A DNA stretch of 64,000 nt from Tridacna crocea. Lineage: Eukaryota; Mollusca; Bivalvia; Cardiida; Cardiidae. The notes below the pieces were generated by a model. The model saw only the letters and a program-made list of their open reading frames with translations. It was not told the DNA's origin and ran no database searches. This document shows, one piece after another, positions 32,101-37,481 of this stretch (position 1 is the stretch's first letter; each line of letters begins with the position of its first letter). The position numbers and the translations under genes are program-made. The DNA lies in assembly GCA_943736015.1 (NCBI GenBank), contig OX031060.1:10057501-10121500 (forward strand). The letters run 5' to 3'.

Positions 32101-34250
32101 GCTTTGTGAAGGACAGAAAAAAATGTGGGAAAAGAAGGAAATGCTGCTTACCAGCATTTTCTCCTTTTCCCACGGTATTTTCAAAACTATTCTTTTAAGG
32201 TCATCATACCTCGGAATGTTTAGCTGATAATAAAGACCCACATTTTGCTATTTCTAAGGTTTAATTCTTTTGGTAAAAAATTTGCTTTTAAACTGGATAA
32301 ATCAAAGATCAGACTGCAGCTTTTGTGCAGTTTAATCTAGACTGCAGCTTTTGTGCAGTCTAATCTTGATCTATACTGGCCGCAACAGGTCAGAGAGTCG
32401 GGCAAAGCAGCCTAAAAGTTAACTAGAAGGTCCTGAAGGGCCTGAATATGCTCTACTGGCAGAGAGTTTGCTTTTAAATAAAGCATACAAAGGAATTCAG
32501 TACGCAAAAACACAAAAAAGTTGACATTTTCAACTCAAAATGGCTACTTTTCCATTACTGTTTGTTGAATTTTTTTAAAACTCAAATGGGTTAAAAAGCT
32601 ATTGATGGGATAAACAAGCTGAAAAATTCATAAAAATCTGATCACAAAATCACTTTATCATGTAAACAGGCAATGAATTTGTTCAATTTGAAATGGCTAC
32701 TTTTCCCATACTGTTTGTTGGATTTTTTTCAAAATCAATAGGGTTGAAGCTATTGATAAGATAAACAAACTGTGTAAGTTTCACAGAAATCTGACCAAAA
32801 ATGAAGACTTTATCGCATAAACAAGAAATGAAAATTTTCAACTTAAAATGGCTACTTTTCCCATACTGTTTGTTGGATTTTTTTTCAAAATCAATAGGGT
32901 TAAAGCTATCGATCAGATAAACGAATTGTGTAAGTTTCACAGAAATCTGACTAAAAATGAAGACTTTATCGTGTAAACAAGAAATGAAAGTGTTCAACTT
33001 GAAATGGCTACTTTTCCCATACTGTTTTTTGGATTTTTTTCAAAATCAATAGGGTTGAAGCTATTGATAAGATAAACAAACTCTGCAAGTTTCATGGAAA
33101 TCTGACCAAAAATACAGACTTAATCGCGTAAACAAGAAATGGAAATTTTAAACTTGAAATGGCTACTTTTCCCATACGGTTCATCAGATTTTTTTCAAAA
33201 TCAATAGGGTTAAAGCTATCGATGAGATAAACGAACTGTGTAAGTTTCACGAAAATCTGACCAGAAATGAAGACTTTATCGCGTAAAAAAGAAAAAGACT
33301 AACGGACGGATGGACGGACGGACGCACGGACGGACGGACAGACGGACTGACGACGGAAACCACGCCATGACATAAGCTCTGCTGGCTGAAAGCCAGTAGA
33401 GCTAAAAATATGGACCAAGGTATTATTCTGACATACACGGAAAACATAACTTACCAATCATGATAGCCACTTTAGGAAGGCCTGCACAGAGCTCCACTAA
33501 TGCATCTATGAATTTTTGGTTGGTCTCTGACAGAATCATTGATGCTAGGGATTTGTGAGCATTATCATCCCCTTTATTTTCATTACTATCTTCCCCATGG
33601 TCTTCCTCATCATCATTATTGTCATCATCATCATTAGTCCCTTTCTCTTTTATGACAGACTCAAAGAGCTTTCGAATCTCACTTGTTCTTAATGTCCCAA
33701 CTTCACAATCAGAAAAAGCTCTTGAAGTGAGTCGAACTTTCTCCGATGCTGTGAAGATAACTTTAAAGTTATCTGTCTGACTATTACAGACTTTATTCAT
33801 AAAATGCAGAAAGTAAGTTTTAAATTGAACATCTTGAACCTTGTGGTAGTCATCAACAAACAACCAAGTTGGTTCATCCAATGACTCGAGCTTTTTCACA
33901 ACGTCGTCGATCACTGTAGTTACATCCTGTGATGGCATATTTTGACGTTCTTCATTTTGAGGCAGCTTCTTAAAGTTTAGCTCATTCTGAAGTTTTACTA
34001 AAAGTTCTTCTATATTTGCACTGTTTAAGCTATTACTGAAAAATTCCATCAAAATACATCTCTTTTCAAGACATTTTTTCAAAACCTGTGTCAATACCCG
34101 AGATGCCCCTATTTCTGGCATTCCATGAATCTGGACAACTAGCTTTTCTTCCCCATTTATATCCTTCAAAATCTTCTTTATCTCACGTTCTCTTCCAACA
34201 AATGGATACTGTCTGTCTTCACTCTTTATTCTGCGATTTGCATTTCCCAT
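15329..34250 (-). CDS. NB-ARC/STAND-like protein with degenerate P-loop, six exons
   Basis: Join of 33455-34250, 28956-29072, 25319-25447, 21145-21291, 17529-17575 and 15329-16153 on the minus strand: 2061 nt, 686 residues plus stop. All introns are GT-AG, and introns 1-4 are in phase 1. Residues 17-23 (FVGRERE) and 43-50 (GMPEIGAS) are in the place of the linker and Walker A of NB-ARC ATPases, but the lysine is Ala49. Residues 129-134 (WLFVDD) resemble Walker B, 163-167 (KVIFT) the sensor strand, and 257-260 (GLPK) the GLPL motif. I see no LRR, WD40 or TPR repeats. The family call is from motifs. Loss of the lysine suggests weak or no ATP binding. The role, perhaps in innate immunity or cell death as for other STAND proteins, is inference. 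Confidence 0.8.
16199..16417 (+). mobile_element. Type A hairpin MITE in intron 5, loop shortened
   Basis: TTAA at both ends. The core reads aaaatgctggtttctccttt, so the ccagcatt half of the loop is deleted. Confidence 0.85.
16556..17071 (-). mobile_element. Type A hairpin MITE interrupted by a SINE
   Basis: TTAA at both ends. The core is at about 16617-16670, with cactgtggg and cccccagtg at the stem base. The long arm is split at taaaattttcttg by the SINE at 16768-17041. Confidence 0.9.
16768..17041 (+). mobile_element. tRNA-derived SINE with 14-bp target duplication
   Basis: The head gcccgggtggcttagtggtg (A-box region) and gtgagttcgatactcgg (B-box) continue into a body ending in AACC/AACA repeats. 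The duplication ctaaaattttcttg is present at 16754-16767 and 17042-17055. Confidence 0.85.
17075..17215 (+). mobile_element. Tandem-core element fragment, family K
   Basis: tatttgtacacagacaaaca, CAGACAGACG-type repeats, and the end cagattccagtatagccc. Confidence 0.5.
17251..17449 (-). mobile_element. Type A hairpin MITE, half core deleted
   Basis: TTAA at both ends. The left stem is missing: aggcttttgctaaccagcat runs directly into the right stem. Confidence 0.8.
17529..17575 (-). CDS. NB-ARC-like gene, exon 5 (47 nt)
   Basis: The acceptor is gctctgattttag followed by ACTCACAG, and the donor is ATTGAG followed by gtgggt. It takes phase 1 from exon 4 and delivers phase 0 to exon 6, encoding a charged stretch (DSQDDRKGNYRRQDIE). 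The AG eight bases downstream would give a 39-nt exon with an immediate in-frame stop, so the upstream AG was chosen. Confidence 0.7.
17646..17694 (-). mobile_element. Type A MITE left-end fragment
   Basis: ttaactctataccacaaaat and gttttaactac match the short arm. It is cut by the family C element that starts at 17695. Confidence 0.5.
17695..18241 (-). mobile_element. TTAA element, family C, about 547 bp
   Basis: TTAA-flanked ends aggtgggtatttaga and gggccacttttaa are inverted (AGGTGG/CCACCT type). It is a full-length inverted relative of 46515-47057. The minus strand carries an open frame (18053-18244) that also exists in that copy. Confidence 0.75.
18246..18474 (-). mobile_element. Type A hairpin MITE, intact
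   Basis: TTAA at both ends. The stem carries a paired change, attgtagg on the left and cctacaat on the right. Confidence 0.9.
18471..18699 (+). mobile_element. Type A hairpin MITE sharing TTAA with the previous copy
   Basis: The left TTAA at 18471-18474 is the right TTAA of the copy before. The loop has changed to aaatatgtgttaccagc. The right end is decayed. Confidence 0.8.
18700..18838 (-). mobile_element. Type A MITE half copy
   Basis: Right stem tattctccttttcccacgtt and the long arm with tcgtctgcaaatgctttcaa. Confidence 0.65.
18864..19092 (+). mobile_element. Type A hairpin MITE, intact
   Basis: TTAA at both ends and a symmetric palindrome at about 18978-19031. Confidence 0.9.
19107..19282 (+). 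mobile_element. Type A MITE, long arm deleted
   Basis: ctctttaccaaacaac is followed directly by gcattgtgagaaa. The right end shows a local duplication of gggattgttttgtaca. Confidence 0.65.
19283..19640. other. No gene recognised
   Basis: Less AT-rich than its surroundings, with several CpG (gacggcgtcgatcgatcacc). The repeated gactgcacattt and paired gtcagtttccagtgacgtca look like decayed repeats. No splice-flanked frame. Confidence 0.35.
19641..19830. mobile_element. Foldback element, family D
   Basis: Inverted arms 19670-19717 and 19763-19810, 48 bp each, with a few mismatches, e.g. tgtacggtcaggtagcag against its partner. The 45-bp spacer is GC-rich. Confidence 0.75.
19945..20027 (-). mobile_element. 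Type A MITE fragment
   Basis: It starts at TTAA with ccctttaccacacaatccc and stops in the left stem (attgtgggaaaagaggaaaa). A related core scrap lies at 19880-19945. Both are followed by ttggcagaggccttctcaa. Confidence 0.6.
20050..20160 (+). mobile_element. MITE family J fragment
   Basis: aaactattcttgagattttc, tctaggattttctgaatttg and tttgattggctaaaccaaat match the left part of 57547-57740 and 62530-62731. Confidence 0.5.
20185..20965 (+). repeat. Dispersed repeat family V, interrupted
   Basis: tggcattatctcccgctaaa, taatttgggcatcctgggta and ctgatttctcctcaaaagta match 25930-26300, and in reverse 41000-41255 and 43600-43745. A 446-bp insertion at 20348-20793 splits it. Confidence 0.65.
20348..20793. 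mobile_element. 446-bp insertion with 8-bp flanking repeat
   Basis: acctggtg flanks it at 20340-20347 and 20794-20801. The copy of the host repeat at about 26090 has one uninterrupted version (gttacctcgtgcaattcac). I see no terminal inverted repeats. Confidence 0.55.
21145..21291 (-). CDS. NB-ARC-like gene, exon 4
   Basis: Acceptor gattatatttgcag, donor AATTATG followed by gtgaga, 147 nt, phase 1 to phase 1. It encodes residues 348 to about 396, a charged helical stretch. LAKLAGAPEDIADDLRKLEN has a heptad-like pattern, so it may be a helical bundle or coiled coil C-terminal to the NB-ARC-like part. Confidence 0.8.
21500..21655 (+). repeat. Single unit of the 145-bp core repeat
   Basis: tttgagatatcatcaataca and gaaaatgtggcctctagagc match units of the 35.3-37.1 kb array. 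Confidence 0.6.
21787..22017 (+). mobile_element. Type A hairpin MITE
   Basis: Core gagaaaatgctgtttaccag. The right arm has a direct duplication of aaagtcgtcattatgtg. The right TTAA has decayed to TTTA. Confidence 0.85.
22190..22880. repeat. Dispersed repeat family E, occupied by a MITE
   Basis: It matches 9520-10005. The last part, 22741-22869, is itself an inverted repeat (gtgaaatatcaaaatttatt and gaaataaatttcgatctttc). The MITE at 22480-22708 is inserted in it. Confidence 0.65.
22480..22708 (+). mobile_element. Type A hairpin MITE, intact, with empty-site partner
   Basis: TTAA at both ends. The stem base is paired as cactgtggg and cccacagtg. The empty site at about 9797 reads agggttgaaaacatgaaata. 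Confidence 0.95.
23128..23392. mobile_element. MITE family H
   Basis: Left end tatgacttgcaacatgc and right end gcatgttgcacaccata. Internal cagcctgctcagtccatgc. Confidence 0.7.
23568..23720 (-). mobile_element. Degenerate type A MITE
   Basis: Core gaaaatgccgataaccagca with paired gaagaaaatgc and gcattttcttc-like arms. Termini are not clear. Confidence 0.6.
23864..23988 (-). mobile_element. Type A MITE, cut by a SINE
   Basis: It starts TTAAccctttaccacacaac. Most of the core is deleted. The long arm ctgcaaattctttcaatttg runs into the SINE. Confidence 0.65.
23989..24275 (+). mobile_element. tRNA-derived SINE
   Basis: Head with gtcgctggtttgacccccc (B-box). The body has tgatagtcattgcaacaggg, and ccagtggcttaaaaagcatg as at 31256-31540. 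It ends gtgttaaaacaccatacaat. Confidence 0.65.
24540..24765 (-). mobile_element. Type A hairpin MITE, diverged
   Basis: The core is aaaatgctggtacccagcat, with a long arm like tgtcaactgcaaattctttt. Confidence 0.7.
24840..25200 (+). mobile_element. Tandem-core element fragment, family K
   Basis: gtgtcaagttcaaggggaga, a GGACAGACACAC/GACGGACAGACAGACGG tract at 25085-25150, and the end gattccactataccctcgga. Confidence 0.65.
25319..25447 (-). CDS. NB-ARC-like gene, exon 3
   Basis: Acceptor caataatttcaatctttcag, donor GGCAAAG followed by gtatct, 129 nt, phase 1 to phase 1, residues 305-347. No motif recognised. It is Lys/Asn-rich and helical in character. Confidence 0.8.
25465..25535. repeat. Three imperfect tandem repeats of about 25 bp
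   Basis: cagtatatattggtgtttga-like units directly upstream (minus strand) of the exon 3 acceptor. Confidence 0.6.
25572..25806 (-). mobile_element. Type A hairpin MITE with paired stem changes
   Basis: TTAA at both ends. The stem base is cattttggg on the left and cccaaaatg on the right, and the loop is gcttgtaacaagc. Both are paired departures from the consensus. Confidence 0.9.
25812..25905 (+). mobile_element. SINE head fragment
   Basis: atggctgggtggttcaagtt and gtcttgggttcgattctc (B-box). Confidence 0.45.
25930..26300 (+). repeat. Dispersed repeat family V, uninterrupted
   Basis: ccattgctgcattatctccc through tgatcagcagtaaagagaaa. It gives the unoccupied version of the site at 20340. Confidence 0.6.
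26347..26588. mobile_element. MITE family H
   Basis: Left cagtctgcaacatgcgaaaa, right gtgttgcaggccatata. Confidence 0.7.
26787..26883. repeat. Block duplicated at 37136-37235
   Basis: gcaagaaaattatttattgc and the following 60 bp match 37136-37235 at roughly 90 percent. Confidence 0.7.
26884..28737 (+). mobile_element. Tandem-core (pearl/CvA-like) element, 1.85 kb, in intron 2
   Basis: 5' end acaagagggccattggccct with gctcgcctgag. About nine units of roughly 165 bp follow (ctagtttcagagaagaagat, cccccggggcagggccag). At the 3' end tcacttttagctcac lies before aaggtgagctaaaaa. Both ends are set by comparison with the empty copy at 37230-37256. A GACGG microsatellite is nearly absent. Confidence 0.75.
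27055..27204 (-). pseudogene. Relic of an endonuclease/exonuclease/phosphatase-like domain
   Basis: About 45 open codons on the minus strand include LVILGDFNIDV. GDFN followed by Asp is a hallmark of the APE-type endonuclease of non-LTR retrotransposons and Helentrons. It sits in the 5' part of the tandem-core element, antisense to it. The remaining domain is absent, so this is a fragment. Confidence 0.5.
28744..28936 (+). mobile_element. Diverged type A MITE next to exon 2
   Basis: ttgaagcatttgcaaactac, core gagaaaatgctggtttcctg, right end atttggtaaaa. The copy at 37236-37432 is its duplicate. Confidence 0.65.
28956..29072 (-). CDS. NB-ARC-like gene, exon 2
   Basis: Acceptor gcttctgtttcag, donor AAAGCTG followed by gtgtgt, 117 nt, phase 1 to phase 1, residues 266-304. 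It follows the GLPK motif and has LFEPKDMIVLLIKDCLHTLS, a hydrophobic helix pattern. Its 3' end, with donor, is duplicated at 37450-37482. Confidence 0.8.
29119..29180. repeat. GT microsatellite with T and G runs
   Basis: (GT)n at 29119-29150, then a T run and a G run, about 50 bp upstream of the exon 2 acceptor on the minus strand. Confidence 0.9.
29200..29265. repeat. 22-bp tandem repeat, three copies
   Basis: Units containing ctttaggttaataaggaga. Confidence 0.85.
29273..29457 (-). mobile_element. Type A hairpin MITE, long arm partly deleted
   Basis: Left ccccgtaccacac, core aaaatgcaagttaccagcat, right cagtaaagggttaa. Confidence 0.7.
29471..29596 (+). mobile_element. Type A hairpin MITE, left half
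   Basis: It starts TTAActctttaccaaacaac, and its left stem (attgtgggaaaaga) is interrupted by the tandem-core element. The right half resumes at 31089. Confidence 0.85.
29597..31088 (+). mobile_element. Tandem-core (pearl/CvA-like) element inside a hairpin MITE
   Basis: 5' end aggagggccataatggccct. About six units of roughly 165 bp (atgccaaatttggtagccct). A GGACGGACGGAC tract lies at 31003-31025. The 3' hairpin gctggccttcggccag comes just before gtgctaaaaa. A SINE is nested at 29832-30050. Confidence 0.8.
29832..30050 (+). mobile_element. tRNA-derived SINE
   Basis: Head gtccgtggtcgtgagatag and B-box-like gtcctgagtttgatacccg. Tail aaataaatatgtttaaacta. Confidence 0.65.
31089..31195 (+). mobile_element. 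Type A hairpin MITE, right half of 29471-29596
   Basis: actggttaccagcattttct, then the short arm aaagggtttctttctcagga and ggtaaaaagtaaa. Confidence 0.75.
31256..31540 (+). mobile_element. tRNA-derived SINE
   Basis: A-box gtggtagctcagttggaag, B-box gttgctgggttgatccctg. The body shares tccaggaaagtatggatagg with 23989-24275. It ends ggcattaaataccatataat. Confidence 0.75.
31722..31994 (-). mobile_element. Type A hairpin MITE with local duplication
   Basis: TTAA at both ends, core tatgctggtaaccagcattt. About 45 bp of the long arm (ttcattagaaa, ctttcaaattcatcatct) are duplicated. Confidence 0.8.
32008..32236 (+). mobile_element. Type A hairpin MITE
   Basis: Left end ctctttaccaaacaatg, core ggaaatgctgcttaccagca. 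The termini are decayed. Confidence 0.75.
32287..32388. repeat. Inverted repeat, family I, internally duplicated
   Basis: aaatcaaagatcagactgca at the left and gtctaatcttgatctatact at the right. gactgcagcttttgtgcagt occurs twice. Confidence 0.5.
32419..33408 (+). mobile_element. Tandem-core (pearl/CvA-like) element in intron 1
   Basis: 5' end actagaaggtcctgaagggc. About five units of roughly 155 bp (aaatggctacttttcccata, gataaacaaactgtgtaagt). A (GACG)n tract lies at 33302-33352. The 3' hairpin gctggctgaaagccag precedes agagctaaaaa. Confidence 0.8.
33455..34250 (-). CDS. NB-ARC-like gene, first coding exon
   Basis: The ATG at 34250 opens residues 1-265; the donor is ATGATTG followed by gtaagt. 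FVGRERE is at 17-23, the degenerate P-loop GMPEIGAS at 43-50, WLFVDD at 129-134, KVIFT at 163-167 and GLPK at 257-260. An acidic low-complexity insert at about 206-229 comes from a GAT/GAC-rich tract at roughly 33570-33640. MGNANR lacks the usual Ser/Thr at position 6 of a myristoylation site. Confidence 0.85.
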
Positions 34251-34319
34251 TTTGTTTATAGATCTATGTCTATAAGCCTGTTTTCTATCACCACGATATC
34301 AGTGTATATTCATTTGAGC
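34251..34319 (-). other. 5' UTR part of the first coding exon
   Basis: On the minus strand gtattttttttcag precedes GCTCAAATG, a good acceptor, so an upstream non-coding exon is likely. The leader holds a four-codon upstream frame (ATG to TGA, about 34312-34298) ahead of the main ATG. Confidence 0.5.
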
Positions 34320-34357
34320 CTGAAAAAAATACAAAATGGAATGCAGTTTCACCTCAG

Positions 34358-34585
34358 TCAATCCTTTACCACATAATCCCAAGTTTTAACAACGCTGAGG
34401 AAGAAGTCTTTTGAAAACATTGTGGGAAAGACAGAAAATGCTGGTAACCAGCATTTTCTCCTTTTCCCACAATGTTTTCTACCATTTCCAAACAAATTTC
34501 AAACTTTCAGTCACTTTCATCTTGTCATCTGCAAATGCTTTCAATTCGGACCAGTCTTAAATTTTGTCGTATGGTAAGGAGTTAA
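34358..34585 (-). mobile_element. Type A hairpin MITE
   Basis: Core aaaatgctggtaaccagcat. The left end is TCAA (TTAA in the duplicate) and the right is TTAA. Confidence 0.85.
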
Positions 34586-34924
34586 TACAGATTTACACGT
34601 CATGTACACTGCTATTGTCCTCAATGTGTTCTACATGTATTTTCATGCAGTTTGAAAATAACTTTTATACCAGGTGTAATGTTTTGCTCCATATAAAAAC
34701 AAAATATGTACAAGAACAAAGGGAAAAAGTAAATTGAGGTCACAATTATTGTTTTTTCGTGCCCTGCACTTGCCCATTATTTTATCTATCTGCAAACAAA
34801 GTCAAAAGTCAAAAGTCAAATTAGTTAAACAAAGTCAAAACCATGCAGACAAAAGCAGAACAAGTACTGACACACAAAATTGCTGAATTTAGTTTCCTTA
34901 GTATACTGTGAAAAGTAGTTGTTG

Positions 34925-35172
34925 AATTCCTGAACAATTCCTGACCTACAGTCCATGAACAATCACATCAACTGCAAATGGCCGGTTCATGAACCATTTT
35001 TGTTCATGAACCTTTGTTTTGGTTCTATGAACTGTTCGTGAACAGTTGATGAACTGCTTATGAATAACAGCTCTTAATAAGTTCCATGAACAATTCCATG
35101 AACAGTTCAATGAAGTAAGTATTGAACTGTAGGCCAACCTTTCTTGAATCAAAGTTCATGAACTGGATGTGG
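34925..35172. repeat. Cluster of palindromic GTTCATGAAC-like motifs
   Basis: About a dozen GAAC/GTTC half-sites spaced 3-15 bp apart, e.g. ggttcatgaacc, gttcatgaacc, agttcatgaactg. Also present in the duplicate. Confidence 0.65.
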
Positions 35173-35305
35173 TGTCTCAGACATTTTCCTATAATAGTAG
35201 AAAACCTTGGATCATAAACCCCAATCCTTCAGTTACCTTAATTCAGTTAGGTTGCAGCAGCAAAGTAGCTTTGAAAGAAATTTGCAGGAAGTTTTACTCA
35301 TAGAC

Positions 35306-37135
35306 GTGAAGTTTAAATCATTATCAAACTCTTTTGAGACATCACCAAAACAAACATTCTCACCAAGTCTGAAGAGTATCAGGCAGAAAATGTAGCCTCT
35401 AGAGTTTACACAAGGTTTTTCTAATATTTGACCCATTGACCTAGTTTTTGACTCCACATGACCCACTTTCAAACTCATTCAAGGTATCACCAGTATCAGA
35501 CTGAAAATGTGTCCTCCAGAGCATACAAAAGGTGTTATAGCATTTGACCTATTGACCCAGTTTTTGACCCAACATGACCCATTTTCAAACTCATCCAAGA
35601 TATTATAAAGGCAAACATTCTGACTCATCTGACCTGGTGACCTAGTTTTTAACCCCCAATGACCCATTTTCAAACCTGTCTGAGATATCATCAAGACAAA
35701 CATTCTGACCAACTTACAAGAGTTTCGGACTGAAAATGTGGCCTCTAGAGCCTACAAAAGGTTTTTCTAACATTTGACCTAGTTTTTTACCCCACATGTC
35801 CAATTTTCGATCTTGTCCGAGATATCATCCAGGCAAACATCCTGACCAACTTTCATGAGTATCCAACTGAAAATGTGGCCTCTAGAGCATACACAAGGTT
35901 TTTCTAAGATTTGACCTAGTGACCTAGTTTTTGACCCCACATGACCCATTTTCAAACTCGTCCGAGATATCATCCAGACAAATATTCTGACCAACTTACA
36001 AGAGTTTCGGACTGAAAATGTGGCCTCGAGAGCCTACAAAAGGTTTTTCTAAGATTTGACCTAGTGACCTAGTTTTTGACCCACTTGACCAATTTTCGAA
36101 TTCGTCCGAGATATCATCCAGACAAACATCCTGACCAACTTTCATGAGTATCCAACTGAAAATGTGGCCTCTAGAGCGTACACAAGGTTTTTCTAAGATT
36201 TGACCTGGTGACCTAGTTTTTGACCCCACGTGACCCATTTTCGAACTCGTCCGAGATATCATCCAGACAAACATCTTGACCAACTTTCATGAGTATCTGA
36301 CTGAAAATGTGGCCTCTAGAGCGTACACAAGGTTTTTCTAACATTTGACCTGGTGACCTAGTTTTTGACTCCACATGACCCATTTTCATACTCGTCTGAG
36401 CTATCATCCAGACAAACATCCTGACCAACTTTCATGAGTATCTGACTGAAAATGTGGCCTCTAGAGCGTACACAAGGTTTTTCTAAGATTTGACCTGGTG
36501 ACCTAGTTTTTGACCCCACGTGACCTATTTTCGAACTCGTCCGAGATATCATCGAGACAAACATCCTGACCAACTTTCATGAGTATCCGACTGAAAATGT
36601 GGCCTCTAGAGCGCACACAAGGTTTTTCTAAGATTTGACCTGGTGACCTAGTTTTTGCCCCAATGTGACCCATTTTCGAACTCGTCTGAGATATCATCCA
36701 GACAAACATCCTGACCAACTTTCATGAGTATCCGACTGAAAATGTGGCCTCTAGAGCGTACACAAGGTTTTTCTAAGATTTGACATAGTGACCTAGTTTT
36801 TGACCCCACGTGACCCATTTTCGAACTCGTCTGAGATATAATCGAGACAAACATCCTGACCAAATTTCATGAGTATCCGACTGAAAATGTGGCCTCTAGA
36901 GCGTACACAAGGTTTTTCTAAGATTTGACCTAGTGACCTAATTTTTGACCCCACATGACCCATTATCGAACTCGTACGAGATTTTATCGAGACAAACATC
37001 CTGACCAACTTTCATGAGTATCCGACCAAAACTGTAGCCTCTAGAGCGTACACAAGGTAAAAGGTTGACGACGGACGACAGACACAGCACTATCACAATA
37101 GCTCACCATGAGCACTTCGTGCTCAGGTGAGCTAA
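35306..37135 (+). repeat. 145-bp tandem array of a tandem-core element
   Basis: About 12 units. Copies of gaaaatgtggcctctagag recur every 145 bp from about 36167 to 36892, with less regular spacing at the edges. The 3' end has gacgacggacgacagac, the hairpin gagcacttcgtgctc, and gtgagctaaaaa. No 5' acaagaggg end, so it is 5'-truncated. The repeated 71-residue minus frames are by-products. Confidence 0.85.
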
Positions 37136-37481
37136 AAACACTTTCGTCATAGCAAGAAAATTATTGATTGCAAAACAAAATAGCTTCTTTTCCAACTGGC
37201 GTCTACCTTAATAATCCTATACAAAATGAAAAAAAAAAACATAGACCTGTTAACTTTGAAGCATTTGCAGACTACATATTAGATGTGGCTCAAATGATAA
37301 CATATGTTCAAGAAATAAAAAAAAACATTGCAGGAAAAGGAGAAATGCTAGTTTCCAGCATTTTCTCCCTTTCCCACAATGTTTTCAAACGCTAGGTTTG
37401 TAAAAAATTTTAGATTATTTGGTAAAAAGTTTTCCCTAGCATATACATACCAGCTTTGTCGAGGTCTGGGTAGCACTCTGG
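37136..37481. pseudogene. Older duplicate of intron 2 sequence and the end of exon 2
   Basis: 37136-37235 matches 26787-26883, and 37256-37481 matches 28755-28984, at about 90 percent. The 1.85-kb element at 26884-28737 is absent here. 37450-37481 is the end of exon 2 (GACCTCGACAAAGCTG) with donor gtatgt on the minus strand. The rest of the gene is missing. Confidence 0.75.
37236..37432 (+). mobile_element. Diverged type A MITE, duplicate of 28744-28936
   Basis: ttgaagcatttgcagactac, core gagaaatgctagtttccagc. Confidence 0.65.

Larger units (their letters stand above)
34339..35305. repeat. Recent duplication, copy 1
   Basis: It matches 37482-38468 with only about six differences in 970 bp, including a small insertion (caaaatttatgctttc) in copy 2. 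It includes the MITE at 34358-34585. Confidence 0.9.

Noticed and set aside
33247-33447. Frames with SVRPSVRPSVHPS-like repeats (also 4981-5319, 15077-15325, 24774-25199, 30898-31122)
   Set aside because: They are translations of GGAC/GACG microsatellites at the 3' ends of tandem-core elements.
35479-37008. Series of 71-residue minus-strand frames of very similar sequence
   Set aside because: They repeat every 145 bp in shifting frames and simply reflect the tandem array; there are no splice sites or other coding signals.
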